From assembly GCF_958979055.1 (NCBI RefSeq), contig NC_084887.1, positions 24,487,044 to 24,551,043 on the forward strand: a stretch of DNA of 64,000 bases, in the 5' to 3' direction. Made by a program: the position numbers and the translations under genes. Below the pieces are notes generated by a model that worked only from the letters and a program-made list of their open reading frames with translations, had not been told where the DNA came from and searched no databases. Below, piece by piece: positions 20,840-32,094 of this stretch (the first letter of the stretch is position 1; every line of letters begins with the position of its first letter). The DNA comes from Alnus glutinosa (taxonomy: Eukaryota > Streptophyta > Magnoliopsida > Fagales > Betulaceae).

Positions 20840-23520
20840 TTAGGTAAGTTGTCTTCTTCGTGATTCAATCTCCAATGGCTGAATGAGTTCCTGCTCATTC
20901 CTGTTGCATGGTTTAAAATCTTCAAGGGAAGCTGCCGCTTCTATATAAACAACAATTGGATGAATAAAGACTCCATAAAAAACCCATGCATTTCTTCTTA
21001 ACCAAATTTGACGGGCAGTCTCTGCCATTAAATCTAAAACCTCTCTACTAAACCGTTGCAAGCAGTATTCAAAAAGCATCAGAAAATTAGTTCCCTCACT
21101 ATAGCATCTATGAAAACTGGATGAACTTCCTCTTGAAACATCCTTGGCAGCAGGGCAGTTCCAGACGGCATATATAGTAGTTTCTTCTTCTATACCACAG
21201 GGCATTTTGTATCCTCTACCACCCTCCATTTAAATAAATTAGTCCTTGTAGGAAGCAAATCATTGCATGCATGCCAAATAAATAGTATTACTGGATTAGG
21301 TACGTCCATAGCCCAAACAGATTTCCAAACATCATGTCCCTTCGCCACATTAGAGCATTGTCCTCCGAATCTGTCCTATAATTCCTTCCCCAAAAGGTAT
21401 GCATTGTGTAATGTGAAAACTCCATTTGTGATTCCCCTCCATATCATCCGATCATGTGGTAACAAATGACTCTAGGGAATATTGGAAATTACCTTAGCTT
21501 CATCTTCTGAGAACATTTCCTTGATTAGGTCTAAATTCAGGCCCTTCAAATCTTGATCTATCAAAGCTGCAACAGTGGATTATTCTTGGAGGAGATTGGA
21601 CAGTGTACGTAGTAGGTGTTGGCAGCCACCTATCCCCCCACAGCTTGATGAAACTGCCATCTCCCACCCTCAACATCAGTCCTTGTTGTAGTAAATCCCT
21701 GGAATTGAAGATGCTCCCCCATGCAAAAAAAGGCCAACTCCCTAGAGAAGCCTCAAAGAAGGAAGAATTTGGGAAATACTTTGCTTTTAGAATTTGTGTT
21801 GTAATAAAAGAAGGTTCCTGAATTAGTCTCCAGCCTTGCTTTACTAGAAGGGCCTTGTTGAATAAAATTAAATCCCTAAAGCCTAGCCCTCCAACAACTT
21901 TTGATCTTCTCATTTTGTCCCAACTCATCCAGTGTATTTTAGAGTTTTTTGCCATATGGCTTTACCAAAAATTCGGCATCATACTATTCAACTCCTTACC
22001 CAAAGATCGGTAGTTGAAACACACCGATGTTGTATGTTGGAATAGCCTGAACAACCGCCTTCAGCAGTACCTCTTTGCTTGCACGGGATAAGAACTTCAT
22101 TTTCCAGTTGTTGAGCCTTTGCGACACCTTCTTCTTAATATTATTGAAAGCTTGAATTTTGGATTTTCCAACAAAAGAAGGCAGCCCAAGATAAGTGTCT
22201 ATGCGATGAGCCTCTGTCAAACCAGATAACATGAGTATTTTCTACTTTCTCTCATGGCTTGTGTTGCGACTAAAAAATTGAAATCTTTTGCATGTTAAGT
22301 TTTTGCCCCGATTCTGCTTCATATATGCCCGAAATTCTCAACAACCTTCTCCATTCTAACGAGTTAGCCTTGTAGAACAGCATGCTATCATCAGCAAAAA
22401 ATAAATGGCTTAACCAAGGGCCCATGGGAGATGTAGGAACTCCTGTAATTTTCCCCTTCTGCTCTGCTTGGTGGAGTAAGGCACTTAGAGCTTCATCACA
22501 TAATAGGAATAAGTATGGAGAGATGGGATACCCTTGTCAAATTCCCCTGGAAAGGCCTTATATGCCCCCACTGGATTCCCATTAAAAACAACAAAATATG
22601 AAACAGAACGAACATATGTCATCACTAAATGAACCCATTTATCATAAAGCTCATCCGAATGACAGCAGCATCCAAAAATGGCCATTCAACCCGATCATAA
22701 GCCTTACTCTTGTCGAGTTTTAAGCCCATAAGACCAACCTTGCTCCACATCTGTGTCTGCATAGTGTACATTGTTTGATATGCAGCAAGAATGTTGTCTG
22801 TGATCAACCTTCCTGGGATGAATGCACTCTGTGTATAAGAAATGATTTATGGCAACACTACTTTAAGTCTATTAGCTAGTACTTTAGAAATCAACTTGTA
22901 TATCACATTACACAAGCTAATTGGTTTAAATTCAGTAACACTTCCAGGGGAGTGTAATTTTGGTATTAGAGTTATAAATGTAGCATTAATCCTTTCATCC
23001 ATCACACCCGAGTTGAAAAAATGAAGGATGGCAAAAAACATACCTTTATGTGCACAGTAGCGCAATTGTATTGATAAAAGCAAGCAGAAAATCCATCTGG
23101 ACCCGGGGCCTTCAATTGTGGCATTTGGTGTAAAGCATAGGAGATTTCCTTAATTGTGAACTCTGCCAACAATTTCTGGTTCATCAAAGGGGTCACTTTT
23201 CGGTCAAGTGCCCGAACACAGGCATCCACCTCCAACTCCTTTCCAGCAGTGAACAGGTCTTGATTGTAATGCACAAAGGCTGCTTCTATTTGTTCCTTGG
23301 AAGTGCATTGTCGACCATCCTTATCCTTTATCTTCCCTTTCTGATTGCGTCTATTTTTCTGGTTAGAACATGCGTGGAAATATTTTGAATTTCTATCACT
23401 GAACTTGAGTTGGTTTTCTTTGGCCCATTGTTTCCATTTCAATTCTTCTTGCTCAAGGATGGCATGCAATTCTTCTTTAATGGGGGCCTTTGCATCCGGT
23501 AAATCAGGATTGTCATGCAT
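20840..23520 (-). pseudogene. LINE ORF2 remnant (RT, zf-RVT)
   Basis: Reverse transcriptase segments lie in several frames: 23,002-23,520 (linker and first RT motif), 22,847-23,083 (FITLIPKL, then [21 protein letters not shown]), 22,625-22,807 (KAYDRVEW), 21,996-22,232 (YLGLPSFVGKS, then NWKMKFLSRASKEVLLKAV), 21,500-21,955 (KIHWMSWDKM, GGLGFRDLILFNKALL) and 20,840-21,229 (C-terminal CxxC/RNase H approach). The catalytic FADD block is degraded. The upstream endonuclease portion (about 23,520-24,120) is poorly preserved. Confidence 0.8.
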
Positions 23521-24128
23521 CTGGATTGAGTGCAGCTCCTAAATTTTGTTATGTATATGTTGTTTCACCCGACTACCTTGCTTACCCATTGCTTCACAGA
23601 TCTTCTGCAGCCATTTAGTTTACCATGTATAGTGCACCCAAGGTCGGCCTCCCTCTATTTTATACACCATACCTTCTTGTTTATTTTGCCATGTTCCTTC
23701 TGTTTGGTCCAACTTGCTTCATATTTGAAAATCTTGCTTTTGCTCCAATGGATATCCTTTGTATTGGAGAATGCCACTAATAAAGGGTGATGGTCTCAGC
23801 TACTGCGGGCAGGCACAGACACCTCAACCATGTCAAACTGCAAGCTCTCCAGCAACTTCCTAGTGTATTGGCTTACCCCTATTTGGGATAAATCAGTTTG
23901 TGGTTGAGAGTGAACGTGGAGGTGTCCTTTACCACTTGAATCGACACGTGGGTAATATGTGTTTGATATTGGGTCATTGTCCTACTAGATATCACTGAGA
24001 CCTTCCCCCAAGCTGTGCCACACCATCCGGCCTAAATCCGTATCCCACCTGCCTATGAATTTATTAGGAAGCTTTCCTATTTTATTCCCACCCAAACCTT
24101 CCAAAAAGTCTTCAGCTGTCTTTCCCTT

Positions 24129-25223
24129 TTAAGACTCATTTCCTATATTTTCCTTTCGTAACTCCCGCACATAGTCCTCCAAGAAAATGCTAGTAACGTT
24201 TCCAACATTCATGAGCGTATCTTCCTTAGAAAATGTCGCCTGTAACGTATGCTCCTTGACCGTATTGGGCGCTATCATCATCATGCTAGGGTTTCGACCC
24301 AGAGAATCACCATCGTTGCCTATACTGGGGGCTTCATCCATGGGACTCACCACCTTGTTACTTTCCGAGTTGTTACTAGATTCCCTTTGGGCCTGAAAGC
24401 CACCAGCATTCCCATCAGTTCTAGTTCTGCCATAGTGAGGTTCTCCTCCCACCCCCTACAATTGGGAAAGGTTACCCATAACCATTGGCCATATGGATAT
24501 TCTTCTTCATTGCTTGGAGGCCGACGACTCCCGATTCTGTTGCACCTTAATTGACCATGTTTGATAACACTGCACTTGAAGCAGAACTTAGGTAGTTTTT
24601 TATACTTAAAAGCTACCCATATCGATCGATTCTGAACATAGAGCATACGTCCCCAAGCCAAAGGCTTATAGTTAAGTCCAGCATTCTTTTCACTCAGAGA
24701 TATTCACCCTAGCCTACCTCGTCATCAATAATATCAACTTCCTCCACTATTCCAACCGATGCTCCGATCTTCTGGCCGATAACCTTTCCCATGCATGCAA
24801 GGGGCAAGTTGTACATTCTCACATAGAAAGAGGTCTGTTCGAAATTCATATTAGAAGGAGGTGTGAGGCCGTCAAACTTTTAGAGAGAGACCAGATTCCG
24901 AATAACCATGGCCTTCCTTCCATAATCCTTGATTTATCCCACTCGTACTCAAACTCCACGACAAACATGTTTTCTCCTACCATGCGAAACGACACCGCTT
25001 CCATTGGTCTCCATGCCCGAAGCAAAGGAGCTTTGAAAAACTCCTTCAGTACAATTATGTTTGCCAACAATTTTCCAACCAAACAAGCTTGCCCCCTATT
25101 CATTAATGGATCTAACTCGGAGGCCTCAAAAGATACCCCCGAATTTTCATCCTCCAATAATGAAAACTTTCCCCCAGATTGATGATAATTTCTCATCCAT
25201 AGGGATGCACTCAGTCCCCACAC
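24129..25223 (-). pseudogene. LINE ORF1 remnant (DUF4283 and zinc knuckle)
   Basis: ORF1 of the LINE, presumed to be the RNA-binding chaperone partner of its reverse transcriptase. The N-terminal part (24,846-25,223) has the GRPWLFG motif typical of DUF4283. The CCHC-type region CFKCSVIKHGQLRC lies near 24,545-24,600. The two parts are separated by frame breaks, so no intact ORF1 remains. Confidence 0.75.
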
Positions 25224-25353
25224 ACAAAAGAACGAAATAAAGAAGATTAGAACCAGTGTATCACCCGAAAAAATTTAAGCCCTAGATGGACAAGAGAAAC
25301 ACAGCTTCCCCCCTTTGTTTTAGAGAGAGACAAAGGGAGAATATTGACTAATT

Positions 25354-25657
25354 AGTTAATAATATAGTTAATATACACTAACATATTAACATATAGTTAA
25401 ATATGTTATAACTATTTAATAGTATATTAGCCATTTTAATTAATATTTAGAATACTAACTATAGTTAACTGTAGTTAGTATATATTAACTAACTTGTCAA
25501 TATGTTAATACTTATACAATACAATCTTATATTTATCTAGATTATTGCTATTTATGCTTAAATATTTATAATTTATATCATACTCATATTCATGTAACCT
25601 ATAGAACATACTTATTACTTAATAAGTAATGCACATACTTATATTTATATACTTAAT
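25354..25657. repeat. AT-rich repetitive tract (right part)
   Basis: Right-hand continuation of the AT-rich DNA that hosts the LINE, with TTAATATATA- and AGTTAACTATAGT-like words. No gene seen. Confidence 0.6.
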
Positions 25658-25666
25658 TAATATATA

Positions 25667-25927
25667 GGAAAAAAAAGAAGGAAAAATCAGTACATGTGGT
25701 TACATCGATTTGCAATAAGCTCACTGTTGTACATATAAAAATGTTATAAGAGCTCCCTAGTGTATGCAAGGATAACAAATAGGTTCCTGTGGTATGCAAA
25801 AATAACCCATAAGTCCATGCACAAATCCCGTCCAATTTTTTGAAGGAAACCGTTAGATGCCATGTTAACACTACAAGGAGCTTATTGCAAATCGGTGTAA
25901 CTAGATTGACTAATTTTGTATTTTTCC
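25667..25927. mobile_element. Mutator-type MITE (261 bp)
   Basis: A perfect 9-bp duplication TAATATATA (25,658-25,666 and 25,928-25,936) flanks inverted ends GGAAAAA...TTTTTCC. The inner arms GATTTGCAATAAGCTC (about 25,708) and GAGCTTATTGCAAATC (25,878-25,893) are exactly complementary. No coding. The duplication length fits a Mutator-like MITE, although the AT-rich target weakens the evidence slightly. Confidence 0.8.
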
Positions 25928-26476
25928 TAATATATATTAACTAACTAGTTAACATGTTAATACTCTTATACACTATAATCTTATATTTATATAGGATATT
26001 ACTATTTAATTATACTTATATTTTATAATATTTATTGAATCCTCAAGCTATGACAAGTATTAAAAGGAAAAATCGCTGGAATAAAGTTATCAATATATTT
26101 GTTTTTTAAATAATAAAAGGGGGAAGAAGAGAGGAATGGTCTAAAGAGGATATTTTCCGCTCTTGATTCTTACAGAAAAAATAAAAAGAACTGTAGGAAT
26201 ACTTCTATAGCAACTATGAAAAGCGACTTATTTAACAATGGCATATACCCGAAAATTAGCTCTTATGGAGACCTTAGAAGCTGTCCAAGGCAACGGCATG
26301 TGCCCAGATATTCTCTCAATTATCAATATTTCTTGAAGGGTCAGTTTGGCATTTCCTCAACAGATAAGCTCGATGGAACAAAGTTACATCGTACGTTGAT
26401 TTATTTGTTTTCTTTTTCTTTTAACTTTGTCGATGTTTTATTTTTTATTTTTTGAAAGAATTTTGTTAATGTTTTA

Positions 26477-27546
26477 TTTTTTTTTTTTTTTTTTATATAG
26501 GTACGTTAAGAAGAAATTACATTAAACTAGGGCTGGGCAACCCATAACGTTAAGAAAAAAACATTAAAACCTATGAATGAAAGTACGCGGAGGCAATGCT
26601 TCCGAAGATGCGGGCCTATTGGACCTTGACACGGATGCCAAGAACCTGGGCCACCATTAAAGGTGGTAAAGGGTGGTTGCAGAATCACAAGGATCCAAAC
26701 ACCACTGGGGTAACCATTACAGAGATTACAGTAGAATATACAACAGAAAATCCTACATAACAAAGAAATACAAAAAACACACCTAAACAAAACTGCCCAG
26801 AAATACAAAAAGAAAAAAAACACAACAACACAGCAGCAACCGGTCAGCAGAGGGGCGTGGGCTGGGAGTCCCCTGAGACAGCGCGTGGAGTCCACGCGCC
26901 TACACCAGAGGACCTCTCGCCATCGGCTAACACCACGCACGGCGCGAGACCACCAACAGAGGCGGGGGAAGGGGGAAAACCGGTTTAGTCCCTGGCGGCG
27001 CGTGCAAATCACGCTCCGGTTCGCGGGAGGCCGGTGGAACCGCTTCTGATGTCGATGGAGTCGGATGGTGGCGGCGAAGCTGATGGAGAGGCGCGTGCCC
27101 TGCAAATCATGGTGGAGGATCATAGATCTGGAAACAAAATTTCTAATCCAAGAACCCAACCAAAAGACACAGTGAGCACTATGGATGGAGGAAAAGACCG
27201 GTAGATGAGGAGTTGAGGAGCAGAGAAGCAAGAAACATAAGGCAAAAACAAGATCCAGCAAGAGAAAGGCTAGAGCATGTTGATGCAGGATAAAGGCTTC
27301 TTCAGAGGAAGAAGCAAGAGCCACAACGGAGGCGGCGGTAGAGGGGGATAAGGGGGAAAAAGGAAGAGGGGAAAAAGTAAAGGGAGAGAAGAGGGAGGGA
27401 AGCCCAGAGCTTCCCTCCCATGGCGATGGGATTATTTGGGGGTTCAGGGGAAGGGGAAACAGGAGAGAGAAGAGAGCGTTTATTTATTGATCGTCGTTTT
27501 TTTCTAGCAACTTTAAGACCGCTCGGAGCTTTTGGATTTTGAATGT
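26477..27546 (-). mobile_element. Non-autonomous retroposon with 17-bp target duplication
   Basis: A perfect 17-bp direct repeat ATTTTGTTAATGTTTTA (26,460-26,476 and 27,547-27,563) flanks the element. The poly-T at 26,477-26,494 is its 3' A tail read in reverse. The body goes from a purine-rich, GC-rich leader (about 27,560 down to 26,850) to an AT-rich 3' part. A 265-codon open frame (26,527-27,324, minus strand) is cysteine- and leucine-rich and low complexity. It has no recognised domain and is probably fortuitous. There is no reverse transcriptase, so it would have used LINE machinery. Confidence 0.75.
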
Positions 27547-27563
27547 ATTTTGTTAATGTTTTA

Positions 27564-27713
27564 AATTACATATTATAATTACCCATAATTGATATACTTC
27601 TGTTGAAGTACTTGTAATCATAATTGAAATGTGATGATGTTACGTCTTCTTTTGAGACCCATAATTAGAAAGTTTTAAATAGTAGACAGGGTTGGTTTGG
27701 TAAAATCATTTAG

Positions 27714-27744
<31 letters not shown>

Positions 27745-28943
27745 CATGTTCTAAAAAAGGACATAGGGATTGGAGAGCTTAATAATTTTTCTTTCTTCTC
27801 TTTTTGACCCTCAGAAATCGTAAATTCAAGAATGACCTTATTGTAAGGACTGTGTTCTCATAAGAGGACATATCAATGGGGTCCCTTTGCTGTCGTAATT
27901 ATACCCTGTAATGTAATTTTAGGAACCAAAATGATTGCTTCCGCTCCCCCCATTATTACCCAGGTGGTGGACGGAAGCAACTATTTCGGTTGCCGAAATA
28001 ATACCCACCATTATAAACTAATTAATTGTTTTATTTTTATTTTATTTTACAAACCCCATTATAAATTTATTTGCTGAGAAGTCTAGTTGGAATAAAAAAA
28101 AAAATTAAAAAAAAAAATATCTCTCTTAACTTTTTAAGTACCAGCGCAATTAATAATAATAAAATAAAATAAAAAATGCTATTTTTCTTAGGTGCCTTTG
28201 TCAAATGTGGTGTCAATCCCTTTCAAATTTGTAGGCACCAAGCTAGATTGTACTACTTTTAACTTTCTTACATTATTTGTTTGAAGAAAAGACGTATAGC
28301 CACCATTCATGAGCTTACTGTACGATTGTCAAAGCATTGAAAATAACATTATACAATTTTGGTTTTGCTGGTGGTTAAGGTAAATGGTCAAAATTGGCAA
28401 AGATACGGATAACCGGTAGTTGATATACAAGTTGTGCTTTTAACTTGGGTGTTTTTGGTAAATTAAGCATATACGAAGAGTAACAAATTATGCGGTCATG
28501 ACCTACGTAAGGCAGCAATATAATAATTATGGATAAAGTATGGATCGGGAAAATTCTTGAGAGTATTCATGATATTGTAATTTTAGAACATTCTACTCTT
28601 ACTTTATAGAGATTTAGTCTCTTATTTTAGGGTCTAGAGTTTAAGAGCTAGGCTTTTCCCTAGGTGGAATATATATCAAAATACAAAAAGAAAAAAAAGA
28701 AAGAAAGTTATATATGAATAAAAAAATAAATCTGAAAATGGCATAATTAAAATCCAAATAACAAAAGAATATTCTATCTGTTAAGTATGCTTAACGGAAA
28801 AATCTTCCAACTTGTGCAAAAGACGATCTTGTACAGTACACCTTAACGAGTGCGATTAACATTATCATCAACATTTTGAACTCGAAACATCTATTCTTAT
28901 ACTATATTAAAAAATCTTCAATTTCAAAAGTTTAAATTTTTAA
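27564..28943. other. Intergenic DNA, no gene seen
   Basis: AT-rich, with a T tract at 27,719-27,744. No open frame of note and no recognised repeat ends. Confidence 0.5.
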
Positions 28944-29403
28944 GAAAAATTTCACTTATAACTTCTGATATTCTATCACGTTTACAATTAAGTACTCAAA
29001 CTTTTAAAAATGTCAATTTAGGGTATGCATTTTTCAATTTTTTTCAATATCAACTATTTGTTAGAATTTTTTGTGAAATCCTGTTAAAATTTTCAAAATA
29101 CCCTACTTTTTTTTTAGAAAAAAAAAAAAAATTGTAAGGATTTAGGTGTTGGTAAGAATTTAATGGAATTTACAAGAATAATCATACCCAAATCTTTGAT
29201 TTTTTTTTTCTTTTTTTTTTTTTAAAAAAAAATCACAGGGGTATTTTGGAAATCTTGGTAAGATTTAACGGAAAATTCTAAGGGAAAGTTGAAATTGAAA
29301 AAATAAATTTAACGATTGATATCCTAAATTGACACTTTTTAAAATTTTGAGTACTTAACTGCAAAAGTGATGAACGATTATGAGTTATAAGTGAAGTTTT
29401 TTC
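28944..29403. repeat. MITE with ACTTCACTTAT-type inverted ends (copy 2)
   Basis: Long imperfect inverted repeat. The left arm has TTTCACTTATAACTTCTGAT then TTAAGTACTCAAA. The right arm has TTTGAGTACTTAA (about 29,346-29,358) then TTATAAGTGAAGTTTTTTC. The arms extend about 120 bp each, with the interior A/T tracts also mirrored. Same family as 1,418-1,891 and 41,523-41,878. Confidence 0.7.
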
Positions 29404-29582
29404 AAACTTTTAAGAACATGTTACGATCTTTAGTGTCCCACATGACTTAAGTACAATTTTAATAGTGTGTATATAAGTAAAGCTGATTTTCAAAAGTGAA
29501 TTCTATCAAAAGTTTGTATAAGAAAATGATAATATTGTCATGTGCTGCATATTGACCTATACATAAATCAATATTTTAAGGA

Positions 29583-30070
29583 AAAATTAAACTTTACCTC
29601 CCAACGTATCACGCATTTTTCAATTTTGCCTCCAAAGTGAAAAATTTTGTAATAGACCACAACAAAGTTTCCTAATTTTGAAATATAGCCTATTTGTTAC
29701 TTAACTCTGCCCTTATTGGCGGAAATAGACTCACTTGTAACGCACGTAATTTTTTAAGATCAATTCTTCCTGAAATATCCGTTAAAAAAATCAATTTTTT
29801 TTTAATAATAATAAAAAAAAATTGGGGGTGGCTTTAGCAGGTGGCCAGTCACCGCCAAATTGTCCAAACTCCAAAGTTACCCCTAATTTTTTTTTTTTAA
29901 AAAAAAATAATGATTTTTTTAGCGATATTTGGGAAAGAATTGCTCTTAAAAATCAACGTGCGTCATACGTAGGTCTATTTCTATAAAAAATAACGGATTT
30001 AAGTAACGGATGAGTAACATTGAAATTTTTTAAAATGTGGTTAGGGTCCATTGCAATCATATTAAAAAGA
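29583..30070. repeat. Large imperfect palindrome, MITE-like
   Basis: The left arm around 29,716-29,800 (GGAAATAGACTCACTTG, AACGCACGTAATTTTTTAAG, CAATTCTTCC) is mirrored around 29,905-29,985 (GAAAGAATTGCTCTTAAAAA, AACGTGCGTCATACG, AGGTCTATTTC). The loop contains a mirrored T/A tract. Outer limits are approximate. No coding. Confidence 0.55.
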
Positions 30071-30630
30071 AAAAAAAAAAGAAAAAAGAGTGAAACATTA
30101 ATGAGTAAAATGTAGTTTTCCATTATTTCCTTTTTCTTTTTTCTAACCAATCACCTAAATGAGTGTCCTAAGATCTAGGGCTATTATTACGTAAAGCTTA
30201 TATAGGACAAAAAAATTGATGCCATATGATTCTCATAGAAGTCTCAGATAGTGCTTGTGAATATATATATACATATATGATATATTATATATTTGGAGAG
30301 GAACATTGTTTAAGTTAAAAGCACGAAAAAGCAGACGTAGCAATTTAATAGTGAGGAGGGCCAGGGTCGGGGTGACGCTCTCTTCTTTCTTTGTTGTGGA
30401 CGAACAAATGAAAGTTGTCTTTGATACAGCAGTGGAACAATTTCAATTGTCGCCATAAAAACAAACCAACGGGCCTTATCTATCGATCCCAGCACCACCT
30501 GATCTTGACACATAATGGCTTCGCCAGGTGGCTACACTTGGACACAAGTTGGTCCGCAGCTGGGGGCCTGGACCACGCACCCTTCCTTCTGGTCCACCCA
30601 CAAACAAGAATAATCCGAATCCCCGAATTA

Positions 30631-30656
30631 CCCCCCCCCCCCCCCCCCCCCCCCCC
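30631..30656. repeat. 26-bp poly-C tract upstream of EXL3
   Basis: An uninterrupted run of cytosines about 385 bp upstream of the EXL3 start codon. It could form an i-motif, with a G-quadruplex on the other strand, or it could be an artefact of length calling. Confidence 0.85.
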
Positions 30657-30910
30657 GCTTCCACCCTTTTCCCGCGCTACAATGCGCTAAATAGTACATG
30701 GTTAGAGATCCACATCGGATCAGACGAGGACACTACCATCATGATGATCATGATCATCATCATGATGCTCCTCTCCCCCCCCGCCCTACCCCACTCCACT
30801 CCCCTGTAGGCCCCACTTTAAGAATCTATCTGTCCTCCATTACCCGCAAATCAATGCCCCCAATTTTTTTGAATAAAATTGGGAAAAAAAATAAAAAATA
30901 AAAAATATAT

Positions 30911-30922
30911 TTATATAAATAA
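30911..30922 (+). promoter_or_regulatory. Candidate TATA box of EXL3
   Basis: TTATATAAATAA lies about 120 bp before the start codon, which would leave a 5' leader of about 90 nt ending in a CT-rich tract (31,008-31,036). A second candidate, ATAAATAG, lies at 30,949-30,956. The true one cannot be chosen by sequence alone. Confidence 0.4.
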
Positions 30923-31040
30923 AAATAATACTCCATGCAACTCACAACATAAATAGCCTCACGGCCCTCACTGACCCATTGCTTCCCATTTTGAACTCCA
31001 AAAATTTCACTCCCTCACTCACTCTCTCACTCACACTAAA

Positions 31041-32057
31041 ATGCGCTATCCGGCTAATTTCTTCCCCCTCACCCTGCTTATCGTACTCGTCTTCATCAGC
31101 CCGGTGATTGGGTGGCGGCCATGGCCCCACAACAAAACCGAAGCCTATGATTCAGTCTTTGGAGGGTCCAAGAAATACGAGGGCTCGTCGGAGTTCGTCC
31201 ATTTACGGTACCACATGGGACCGGTCCTGACCGCCAACATCACCGTCCACACAATCTGGTACGGCACTTGGCAGAGGAACCAGAAGAAGATCATCCGCGA
31301 GTTCATCAACTCCATCTCCGCTGCCGATTCCAGGCAGCCCTCCGTGTCGGGCTGGTGGAAGACGGTGCAGCTCTACACGGACCAGACGGGCGCCAACATT
31401 TCCCGTAGGGTGAGTTTAGGCGAGGGGAAAAACGACCGCTTCTACTCGCACGGGAAAAAGCTCACGCGCTTGTCCATACAGTCCGTGATCAAGAGCGCTG
31501 TAACGGCCAAGACAAAACCGTTGCCGATAAATCCGCAGAGTGGGCTCTACCTTCTGCTCACATCCGATGACGTGTACGTCCAGGATTTCTGCGGCCAAGT
31601 GTGTGGGTTCCACTATTTCACATTCCCGTCCATTGTAGGGTACACGTTGCCGTACGCTTGGGTGGGGAACTCGGCGAAGCAGTGCCCAGGAGTGTGCGCG
31701 TACCCATTCGCCGTTCCGGATTATATCCCGGGGCTGAAGCCGCTAAAGGCGCCAAACGGTGACGTAGGGATCGACGGGATGGTGAGTGTGATTGGACACG
31801 AGATCGCCGAGCTGGCGTCGAACCCGTTGGTGAACGCGTGGTACGCCGGGCAGGACCCGAGCTTCCCGGTCGAGATTGCGGATTTGTGCGAGGGGATCTA
31901 CGGCACCGGCGGTGGTGGGTCGTACACCGGGCAGCTCTTCAACGGGGAGGATGGCGCCACGTTTAACATGAAGGGGATCCGACGGCGGTTCTTGGTTCAG
32001 TGGCTTTGGAATCATGTGGTTAATTATTGTACGGGCCCAAATGCACTGGATCAGTAA
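31041..32057 (+). CDS. EXL3: EXORDIUM-like protein (EXL3 type), secreted
   Basis: Intronless 338-codon gene of the EXORDIUM/PHI-1 (phosphate-responsive 1) family, apoplastic proteins linked to brassinosteroid- and carbon-dependent growth. Residues 1-24 form a hydrophobic signal peptide ending VIG. The mature part opens WRPWPHNKTEAY and carries family blocks YEGSSEFVHLRYHMGPVLTANI, SVSGWWKTVQLYTDQTGANIS, DFCGQVCGFHYFTFPS, CPGVCAY, HEIAELASNPLVNAWY, DLCEGIYGTGGGGSYTG and the end CTGPNALDQ. Paired cysteines and N-x-S/T sites (NKT, NIT, NIS) fit secretion. Length and the unbroken frame indicate a functional gene. Family members have no established enzyme activity. The EXL3 assignment, rather than another EXL, rests on the neighbouring LPA2 and MIP genes. 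Base composition is markedly more GC-rich than the surroundings, as is common for this family. Confidence 0.96.
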   Translation: MRYPANFFPLTLLIVLVFISPVIGWRPWPHNKTEAYDSVFGGSKKYEGSSEFVHLRYHMGPVLTANITVHTIWYGTWQRNQKKIIREFINSISAADSRQPSVSGWWKTVQLYTDQTGANISRRVSLGEGKNDRFYSHGKKLTRLSIQSVIKSAVTAKTKPLPINPQSGLYLLLTSDDVYVQDFCGQVCGFHYFTFPSIVGYTLPYAWVGNSAKQCPGVCAYPFAVPDYIPGLKPLKAPNGDVGIDGMVSVIGHEIAELASNPLVNAWYAGQDPSFPVEIADLCEGIYGTGGGGSYTGQLFNGEDGATFNMKGIRRRFLVQWLWNHVVNYCTGPNALDQ

Positions 32058-32062
32058 AAATA

Positions 32063-32090
<28 letters not shown>
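32063..32090. repeat. CT microsatellite in the EXL3 3' region
   Basis: About 14 TC units starting 5-6 bases after the EXL3 stop codon, so probably transcribed in the 3' UTR. Confidence 0.9.

Positions 32091-32094
<4 letters not shown>

Larger units (their letters stand above)
20277..25340 (-). mobile_element. Near full-length L1-type LINE with RNase H
   Basis: The insertion lies between two copies of a 13-bp duplication, ATATCGACTAATT (20,264-20,276) and ATATTGACTAATT (25,341-25,353), with one mismatch. A poly-T/AT tract at 20,275-20,300 is the 3' tail read in reverse. Minus-strand coding runs in the standard order. ORF1 has a DUF4283-like region (24,846-25,223, ending MEGRPWLFGIWSLSK) and a zinc knuckle (FCFKCSVIKHGQLRC near 24,545-24,600). 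The endonuclease-RT linker follows, with the RT segment APGPDGFSACFYQYN near 23,080 and the RT motif KAYDRVEW near 22,690-22,715. The RT thumb/zf-RVT region (21,500-21,955) and a C-terminal RNase H (FVHRKANFAAHILAKEA near 20,440-20,495) come last. Multiple stops and shifts make it inactive. It sits inside the AT-rich tract. Confidence 0.88.

Noticed and set aside
26527-27324. 265-codon minus-strand ORF as a real gene
   Set aside because: It is low complexity (runs of Phe/Cys/Leu), without a domain, and lies entirely inside a retroposon with target duplications.
30415-30901. Overlapping ORFs with polyproline upstream of EXL3
   Set aside because: The proline/glycine runs come from the C26 tract, and no domain is visible on either strand.
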